Assembly: GCF_004684345.1 (NCBI RefSeq)
Contig: NZ_CP038469.1
Span: 1,302,001 to 1,366,000, forward strand
DNA from: Citrobacter tructae
GTDB lineage: Bacteria > Pseudomonadota > Gammaproteobacteria > Enterobacterales > Enterobacteriaceae
Direction: 5' to 3'
Length of the DNA: 64,000 nucleotides
Made by a program: the position numbers and the translations under genes. A model generated the notes under the pieces. It saw only the letters and a list, made by a program, of their open reading frames with translations, had not been told where the DNA came from and searched no databases. Shown one piece after another: positions 58,856 to 64,000 of the stretch (positions within the stretch are counted from its first letter, which is position 1; each line of letters starts with the position of its first letter).

Positions 58856-59707
58856 ATGGTTGATATGACTAAAACTACCACCGAGAAAAAACTCACTCCG
58901 AGTGACATTCGTGGCGTGTTCATTCGTTCTAACCTGTTTCAGGGTTCATGGAACTTCGAACGTATGCAGGCGCTGGGTTTTTGCTTCTCCATGGTACCGG
59001 CAATCCGCCGCCTGTACCCTGAGAACAACGACGCCCGTAAGCAAGCTATTAAGCGTCACCTGGAATTCTTTAACACCCATCCATACGTTGCGGCACCGGT
59101 TCTCGGCGTAACGCTGGCGATGGAAGAACAGCGTGCTAACGGCGCAGAGATTGACGATGGTGCCATCAACGGTATCAAAGTTGGTCTGATGGGACCGCTG
59201 GCAGGCGTGGGCGACCCGATCTTCTGGGGTACCGTACGTCCGGTATTTGCCGCCCTCGGCGCAGGTATCGCGATGAGCGGCAGCCTGCTGGGTCCGCTGC
59301 TGTTCTTCATCTTGTTTAACATGGTCCGTCTGGCTACGCGTTACTACGGCGTGGCGTACGGTTACCGTAAAGGTGTCGATATCGTTAAAGATATGGGCGG
59401 CGGCTTCCTGCAGAAACTGACTGAGGGGGCGTCAATCCTCGGCCTGTTTGTCATGGGGGCCCTGGTGAATAAGTGGACGCATGTGAACATCCCGCTGGTG
59501 GTTTCCACCATCACCGGTCAGGATGGCCAAACGCGTGTGACCACCGTGCAGACTATCCTTGACCAGCTGATGCCTGGCCTGGTACCGCTGCTGCTGACCT
59601 TCGCCTGTATGTGGCTGCTGCGTAAGAAAGTTAACGCCCTGTGGATTATCGTTGGCTTCTTCGTCATCGGTATCGCGGGTTACGCTGTCGGCCTGCTCGG
59701 CCTGTAA
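58856..59707 (+). CDS. manZ: Mannose PTS EIID subunit
   Basis: A 283-residue membrane protein, the E. coli ManZ length from this start. FIRSNLFQGSWNFERMQALGFCF and GPLAGVGDPIFWGTVRPVFAALG are family marks; several membrane segments follow in the C-terminal half. AGGTGAG stands six bases before the ATG at 58856, which is preferred to the GTG at 58847. With ManY it also serves phage lambda and some bacteriocins in E. coli. Confidence 0.96.
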   Translation: MVDMTKTTTEKKLTPSDIRGVFIRSNLFQGSWNFERMQALGFCFSMVPAIRRLYPENNDARKQAIKRHLEFFNTHPYVAAPVLGVTLAMEEQRANGAEIDDGAINGIKVGLMGPLAGVGDPIFWGTVRPVFAALGAGIAMSGSLLGPLLFFILFNMVRLATRYYGVAYGYRKGVDIVKDMGGGFLQKLTEGASILGLFVMGALVNKWTHVNIPLVVSTITGQDGQTRVTTVQTILDQLMPGLVPLLLTFACMWLLRKKVNALWIIVGFFVIGIAGYAVGLLGL

Positions 59708-59721
59708 GACTGCTATACAAT

Positions 59722-59747
59722 ACCGGGGGCCCTGCTCCCGGTTTTTC
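59722..59747 (+). terminator. Intrinsic terminator of manXYZ
   Basis: ACCGGGGGC with GCTCCCGGT stem, three-base loop, then T-run, 15 bases after manZ. yobD begins 21 bases later. Confidence 0.8.
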
Positions 59748-59768
59748 TATTTAGAAGGTTGAGGATTC

Positions 59769-60227
59769 ATGACTATCACGGACCTGGTGCTGGTTCTTTT
59801 TATCCTGTCGCTACTGGCGTTTGCCATCTACGATCAGTTCATCATGCCCCGCCGTAATGGCCCTACTCTGCTTGCCGTTCCCCTGCTGCCTCGCAGCCGC
59901 GTCGATAGCGTTATCTTCATTGGGTTAATCGCGATTCTTATCTACAACAACGTCACCAGCCATGGGGCACAATTCACCACATGGTTATTATGTGCTCTGG
60001 TGTTGATGGGGATATATCTGTTCTGGATCCGCACGCCAAAAATCATCTTCAAACAAAAAGGTTTTTTCTTCGCCAATGTTTGGGTTGAATATAGCCGGAT
60101 TAAAGAGATGAATTTATCTGAAGATGGCGTACTGGTGATGCAATTAGAACATCGGCGATTGCTTATCCGCGTGCGAAATATAGACGACCTTGAGAGAATA
60201 TATAAACTCCTCATATCAAATCAATAA
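59769..60227 (+). CDS. yobD: UPF0266 membrane protein YobD
   Basis: A 152-residue inner-membrane protein, as in E. coli, with three membrane segments (about 5-21, 45-60, 67-83) and a C-terminal cytoplasmic domain of about 65 residues ([23 protein letters not shown]). The function is unknown. It is next to the Mn2+ exporter gene but separated by regulatory DNA. Confidence 0.92.
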   Translation: MTITDLVLVLFILSLLAFAIYDQFIMPRRNGPTLLAVPLLPRSRVDSVIFIGLIAILIYNNVTSHGAQFTTWLLCALVLMGIYLFWIRTPKIIFKQKGFFFANVWVEYSRIKEMNLSEDGVLVMQLEHRRLLIRVRNIDDLERIYKLLISNQ

Positions 60228-60232
60228 GTTAC

Positions 60233-60295
60233 CAACATAGCCTGAGCTATAATTTTTGTGTATTGAAGCAAAAAAGACATAGCACGGGCTATATT
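60233..60295. promoter_or_regulatory. Two MntR boxes before mntP
   Basis: AACATAGCCTGAGCTATAAT at 60234-60253 and GACATAGCACGGGCTATATT at 60276-60295 both fit the MntR operator pattern AACATAGC-N4-GCTATGTT, 42 bases apart. MntR with Mn2+ acts on mntP in E. coli. The position is upstream of the Mn2+ riboswitch. Confidence 0.7.
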
Positions 60296-60423
60296 CCTTT
60301 CTTCTATTTGTTATTTTATTTAACGTTTTATCGATAATTAGATCTAAATGAAAATCGTTTTCAATTAGATGTCAAATAATATTCCCGCGTTTCTTGTTTT
60401 ATATTCTCAAATTATGTTAAGGT

Positions 60424-60545
60424 TGCGCCCGTCATTGGGGAGTAGCCGATTTCCAGACTCCGGAAATGTACGTGTCAACATACTCGTCGCAAGACGTGGC
60501 GCGTACGGACTGTAAACATACAGTCAGGCGAGACCATAGACACAT
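60424..60545 (+). ncRNA. yybP-ykoY Mn2+ riboswitch (mntP leader)
   Basis: The conserved GGGGAGTAGCCGATTTCC and ACGTGTCAACATACTCG segments (60437 to about 60486) and the closing GCGAGACCATAGACACA (60529-60545) match the E. coli mntP leader aptamer. The aptamer senses Mn2+ and raises MntP production. The boundaries are approximate; about 95 bases follow to the start codon. Confidence 0.9.
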
Positions 60546-60641
60546 CAACTGCAATGCATGTTTTCTGAACTGCGTGTTCTGACGTGTATGGTTACTGGGG
60601 GCAGTGATGTGTTTAATGGTTACCCCGGTCAGGACGCTGTT

Positions 60642-61208
60642 ATGAATATCACCGCTACTGTTCTTCTCGCTTTCGGCATGTCGATGGATGCGTTCGCTGC
60701 ATCAATTGGCAAAGGTGCCACGCTACACAAACCCAAATTCTCTGAGGCTCTGCGCACGGGTCTTATTTTCGGTGCAGTCGAGACGCTGACCCCGCTGATT
60801 GGCTGGGGAATGGGCATGCTGGCGAGTAAATTCGTGCTTGAGTGGAACCACTGGATTGCCTTCATCCTGCTGATTTTCCTCGGTGGGCGAATGATAATCG
60901 AAGGTTTCCGTGACAACGATGATGAAGATGAAGAGCCACAGCGCCGCCACGGTTTCTGGCTGCTTGTGACCACCGCAATTGCAACCAGCCTGGATGCGAT
61001 GGCCGTCGGCGTTGGCCTGGCTTTCCTGCAGGTCAACATTATTGCCACCGCGCTGGCTATCGGCTGTGCCACGCTGATTATGTCCACACTGGGGATGATG
61101 ATCGGGCGCTTTATTGGCCCGATGCTGGGTAAACGCGCTGAAATTCTCGGCGGGGTGGTATTGATTGGCATCGGTGCCCAGATCCTCTGGGCACATTTCA
61201 ACGGTTAA
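60642..61208 (+). CDS. mntP: Mn2+ efflux pump MntP
   Basis: A 188-residue inner-membrane exporter, the E. coli length, with six membrane segments. Two repeats carry the conserved acidic residues: [19 protein letters not shown] and [16 protein letters not shown]. It protects against manganese excess. The start is ATG at 60642; the longer frame from 60558 runs into the riboswitch. It is controlled by MntR and the riboswitch. Its stop overlaps the convergent rlmA end by four bases. Confidence 0.96.
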   Translation: MNITATVLLAFGMSMDAFAASIGKGATLHKPKFSEALRTGLIFGAVETLTPLIGWGMGMLASKFVLEWNHWIAFILLIFLGGRMIIEGFRDNDDEDEEPQRRHGFWLLVTTAIATSLDAMAVGVGLAFLQVNIIATALAIGCATLIMSTLGMMIGRFIGPMLGKRAEILGGVVLIGIGAQILWAHFNG

Positions 61209-62014
61209 TTCACGCGCTGCCAGATATGAATACTAAAATCTGTCTGGCAGTCAAATATCTCTTTCCCCGCCAGCGTTTCCCAGACTTCCGGTTTTGCCCG
61301 CCAGGCGAAAGGCGTCATTTGCAGCAATGCCACGGCCTCGCTGCCGCTTAGCTGCATCTGATAGCCCAGCGCGATACTCTGCTGCTGGGCAAAGCCTTCC
61401 AGCTGTTCGGTGTGCGGCGCATGCAGACGCACCTCATCGTAAATCAGCCCTTTCAACTCCATTAAATGCCGCGGCCCTGGCGTGGCCGTAATCACCCATC
61501 CCCCCGGCTTCACCACGCGAGCCAGTTCCTGAGCTTTGCATGGTGCGTAGATCCTGATAATGGCATCCATTGAGGCGTCGGCAAAAGGCAGGCGATGGCT
61601 TGACGCGACACAAAAGGTCACTTGCGGGTAACGCCTGGCGGCAGCCTTAATCGCCACCTTCGAGACATCCAGGCCAAAAGTCGCGCCTCCTGGTATCGCA
61701 TCTGCAAACGCGTGCGTGTAATACCCTTCCCCACAGCCGATATCCAGAATCGCCGCTTCATCTGGAGTTAACGTTTGCTGGAGGACGTTCACAATCGCCT
61801 CACGCAGCGGCTGATAATGCCCGGCGTCGAGAAATGCCCGGCGCGCCTGCATCATTTCGGCACTATCACCCGGATCGCGCGACCGCTTGTGTTGAACCGG
61901 GAGTAAGTTGACATACCCTTCCTTCGCCAGGTCAAACTGATGCCGGCCAGGACACGAAAAACTGTTTTTATCTTGAGTAAGAGGCTGATGGCAAAGGGGA
62001 CAGGAAAACGACAT
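61205..62014 (-). CDS. rlmA: 23S rRNA (guanine-745-N1)-methyltransferase
   Basis: A 269-residue SAM enzyme matching E. coli RlmA. An N-terminal zinc site is formed by Cys5, Cys8, Cys21 and His25; the SAM motif is [12 protein letters not shown]. It methylates G745 of 23S rRNA, which also affects viomycin sensitivity. It lies between mntP and the PBP gene and is read in the direction of the latter. Confidence 0.94.
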   Translation of the reverse strand: MSFSCPLCHQPLTQDKNSFSCPGRHQFDLAKEGYVNLLPVQHKRSRDPGDSAEMMQARRAFLDAGHYQPLREAIVNVLQQTLTPDEAAILDIGCGEGYYTHAFADAIPGGATFGLDVSKVAIKAAARRYPQVTFCVASSHRLPFADASMDAIIRIYAPCKAQELARVVKPGGWVITATPGPRHLMELKGLIYDEVRLHAPHTEQLEGFAQQQSIALGYQMQLSGSEAVALLQMTPFAWRAKPEVWETLAGKEIFDCQTDFSIHIWQRVN

Positions 62015-62077
62015 GACAACTCCGGCAGATGGCTTCAGGGCGCAAGTGTAACGCGAATTGCGCCCTGGGAAAATAAC

Positions 62078-63823
62078 TTACAGCGACGGAGAGGAGACGC
62101 TATTGCCGTGCATCACCAGCAAGTGCTCAGAGTCGGCGGGCATGCCATCCGGTTTGACATTTTCCAGACGCAGCACGTCCCCCATTATCTGACTAAAGAC
62201 AGGGGCCGATACTGCGCCGCCGTAATACGCCCCGTTTTGCGGATTGTTGATAACCACCACCAGAGCAAACTTTGGATCGCTTGCCGGGGCGACACCCGCC
62301 GTGTACGCCACGTATTTATCGACATATTTACCGTCATCACCAATTTTCTTTGCCGTCCCGGTTTTCACTGCCACACGATAATCTCGTACCGCAGCCTTTG
62401 TTCCCCCGCCACCGGGCAGCGCGACGCTTTCCATCATATGCTCAACCTGATGAACTAACGCCTCAGACATCACGCGTCGGCCTATCACCGGCGGATCGAT
62501 ACGGGTAATAGATAGCGGTCGATAGATGCCAAAACTGCCGATGGTGGCGTAAACGTGCGCCAGTTGTAGCGGGGTGACCATTAAACCGTAGCCAAACGCA
62601 AAGGTCGCGCGATCCAGGCTACTCCAGTAGCGGCGCTGGGGCATTAAACCGCTACTTTCGCCGGTCAATCCCAGTCCGGTCGGTTCGCCAAAACCAAAGC
62701 TCTTATAGGTGTCCAACAGCCGCTGAATGGGCATGGCCAATGACAGATGCGACACGCCGGTATCGCTCGATTTTTGCAAAATACCGGTCAGCGACAATTC
62801 AGGGTAATAGCCAACGTCACGGATACGATGCCCATCAAGATTAAAGGGATGGGTATCAATCACGCTATCAGGCTGCACAATCCCCTGTTGCAGGGCGGTC
62901 ATAAGCACCAACGGCTTAACGGTAGAGCCCGGCTCAAAGGTATCGCTAATCGCACGGTTACGAAAATCGTCCAGCACGGCGCCATCGCGATTGTTGGGAT
63001 TAAAGTCAGGGAAACTCGCCATCGACAATATCTCACCAGTAGCGATACTGACCAGCACCGCCGCGCCTGACTCGGCTTTATTCCACGTGACGGCATTATC
63101 CAGTGCATCTTCGGTAACAGTCTGCAAGCGCTCATCAATACTCAGCTGCAACTCATGTGCGGGCACTGGCATCACTTCCGTGATGTTCTCAATCACATGA
63201 CCAAACTTATCTTTGCGCACCAGTCGCGAGCCGGGTTTGCCCATCAACTGGCTATTAAAGCTTTTTTCTACCCCTTCAATTCCCTGACCGTCAATGTTGG
63301 TGAAACCAATCAGATTCGCGGCGACATGCCCGGCCGGATAAAAGCGGCGGGACTCTTCACGCAGATTGATCCCCGGAAGATTCAGTTTATCAACCCACTG
63401 CGCCTGTTGGGGCGAAATCTGGCGCGCCAGGTAGATAAAGCGTCCGGCGGGATTGCTGTTAACGCGTTCCGCCAGTGAACCAAGCGACAGATGCAGAGTC
63501 TTTGCCAGCGCTTGCCAGCGCTCGTTATAACCGACACCGCCTTTGCTAATAATCGTCTTAGGATCGGCCCAGACAGCGTTAACCGGTACGCTCACCGCCA
63601 GCGGTCGCCCTTCTCTGTCGGTAATCATTCCGCGCGGAGATGCTGTTGTGACTTCACGTAACGAACGCATATCCTCCTGCTTCACCAGGCTGGTCGGTGT
63701 GACTATTTGCAACCACGCAACCCGCCCCAGGAGCAGCCCCAGGCTTAATAAAATTGCCGCGCAAAGCAGGGCAAAACGTACGGGAGTAAAATTGCGTGTA
63801 TCGCCGTCGTTTTTCTTTTTCAC
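62078..63823 (-). CDS. Second PBP3-type transpeptidase (PBP3SAL-like)
   Basis: A 581-residue FtsI homologue: cytoplasmic start MKKKNDGDTRNF, a membrane segment (about 14-36), the pedestal domain, and a transpeptidase domain with SxxK Ser300 in FEPGSTVKP, SSD in LQKSSDTGVSH and KTG in VAVKTGTAKK. Salmonella has such a second PBP3 in this position (STM1836, PBP3SAL), reported to support division in acidic vacuoles; E. coli K-12 has none here. The ATG at 63823 lies after a CAGGTG-type ribosome site. All catalytic motifs are intact, so it should be a functional septal PBP in addition to FtsI. Confidence 0.92.
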   Translation of the reverse strand: MKKKNDGDTRNFTPVRFALLCAAILLSLGLLLGRVAWLQIVTPTSLVKQEDMRSLREVTTASPRGMITDREGRPLAVSVPVNAVWADPKTIISKGGVGYNERWQALAKTLHLSLGSLAERVNSNPAGRFIYLARQISPQQAQWVDKLNLPGINLREESRRFYPAGHVAANLIGFTNIDGQGIEGVEKSFNSQLMGKPGSRLVRKDKFGHVIENITEVMPVPAHELQLSIDERLQTVTEDALDNAVTWNKAESGAAVLVSIATGEILSMASFPDFNPNNRDGAVLDDFRNRAISDTFEPGSTVKPLVLMTALQQGIVQPDSVIDTHPFNLDGHRIRDVGYYPELSLTGILQKSSDTGVSHLSLAMPIQRLLDTYKSFGFGEPTGLGLTGESSGLMPQRRYWSSLDRATFAFGYGLMVTPLQLAHVYATIGSFGIYRPLSITRIDPPVIGRRVMSEALVHQVEHMMESVALPGGGGTKAAVRDYRVAVKTGTAKKIGDDGKYVDKYVAYTAGVAPASDPKFALVVVINNPQNGAYYGGAVSAPVFSQIMGDVLRLENVKPDGMPADSEHLLVMHGNSVSSPSL

Positions 63824-63969
63824 CTGGTCTCCAGCAAGATAGTTTTTCAGGTGACTGATTTAACGAGAATTAGCGGCAGAAAGCGGGGAAAACAATGCTA
63901 CGAACATCACGCCTTTGCAACAAAGCGCTAATGGGAAGGCATTTTGAAATATTTTGACGTAATCTGAAT

Positions 63970-63996
63970 TAAAAAGCCCCGCAAATGCGAGGCTTT
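63970..63996 (-). terminator. Terminator of a leftward gene beyond the window (cspC expected)
   Basis: On the minus strand AAGCCTCGC, a short loop, GCGGGGCTT and a T-run. In E. coli and Salmonella the next gene to the right is cspC, read leftward, whose terminator this probably is. Confidence 0.7.
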
Positions 63997-64000
63997 ATAT

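Overview
The window is a chromosomal segment from an enterobacterium of the Escherichia/Salmonella/Citrobacter group. From about 10.8 kb rightwards the gene order is the familiar enterobacterial backbone: treA, ycgR-mltE-ldcA-cvrA, dadAX, ycgB, fadR/nhaB/dsbB, ycgNML/minCDE, rnd-fadD, yeaY-tsaB-yoaA, pabB-nudL-sdaA, pdeD/yoaE, manXYZ-yobD-mntP-rlmA. The proteins are nearly full-length matches to what I recall of E. coli. Some features are shared with Salmonella (a glutamate dehydrogenase beside the treA region, an NsrR-boxed YeaR-like gene, a second PBP3 after rlmA), others with E. coli (dhaKLM, dmlRA). Citrobacter is the most likely genus. This is an inference from gene content, not a proof.

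Left accessory region (1-10.5 kb). It opens with a DyP-type peroxidase cut by the window edge and a small associated protein. A 640-base AT-rich stretch follows, then an orphan gene for a LecA (PA-IL)-like lectin. Next come an OmpR-type two-component system and an unrecognised membrane-anchored protein. Last is a compact four-gene archaic (Csu-type) chaperone-usher pilus operon: pilin, chaperone, usher and tip adhesin.

Metabolic block (10.8-17.5 kb). A hexameric-type glutamate dehydrogenase is followed by the PTS-dependent dihydroxyacetone kinase dhaKLM and periplasmic trehalase. No dhaR is present, but a 17-bp inverted repeat lies upstream of dhaK.

Metal-uptake island (17.6-24.1 kb). This is the most interesting part. 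A near-consensus ModE operator stands before a tightly packed six-gene operon: a Tat-like periplasmic binding protein, a FecCD-type permease, an ABC ATPase, a SAM methyltransferase, a ModD-type phosphoribosyltransferase homologue and a TonB-dependent receptor. The layout argues for outer-to-inner membrane uptake of a molybdenum (or tungsten) complex, coupled to two cytoplasmic enzymes of unknown substrate.

Backbone (24.1-64 kb). Genes for motility braking, murein turnover, alanine catabolism, fatty-acid control, division-site selection, SOS repair, folate and serine metabolism, mannose PTS and Mn2+ export lie in the expected order. Several regulatory sites can be read directly: a FliA promoter (ycgR), a CRP site (dadA/ycgB), an NsrR box in a 43-bp palindrome (36429 gene), a FadR box (fadD), a LexA box (yoaA), and two MntR boxes plus a yybP-ykoY Mn2+ riboswitch (mntP). 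I found no tRNA or rRNA genes, complete insertion sequence, CRISPR array or prophage.
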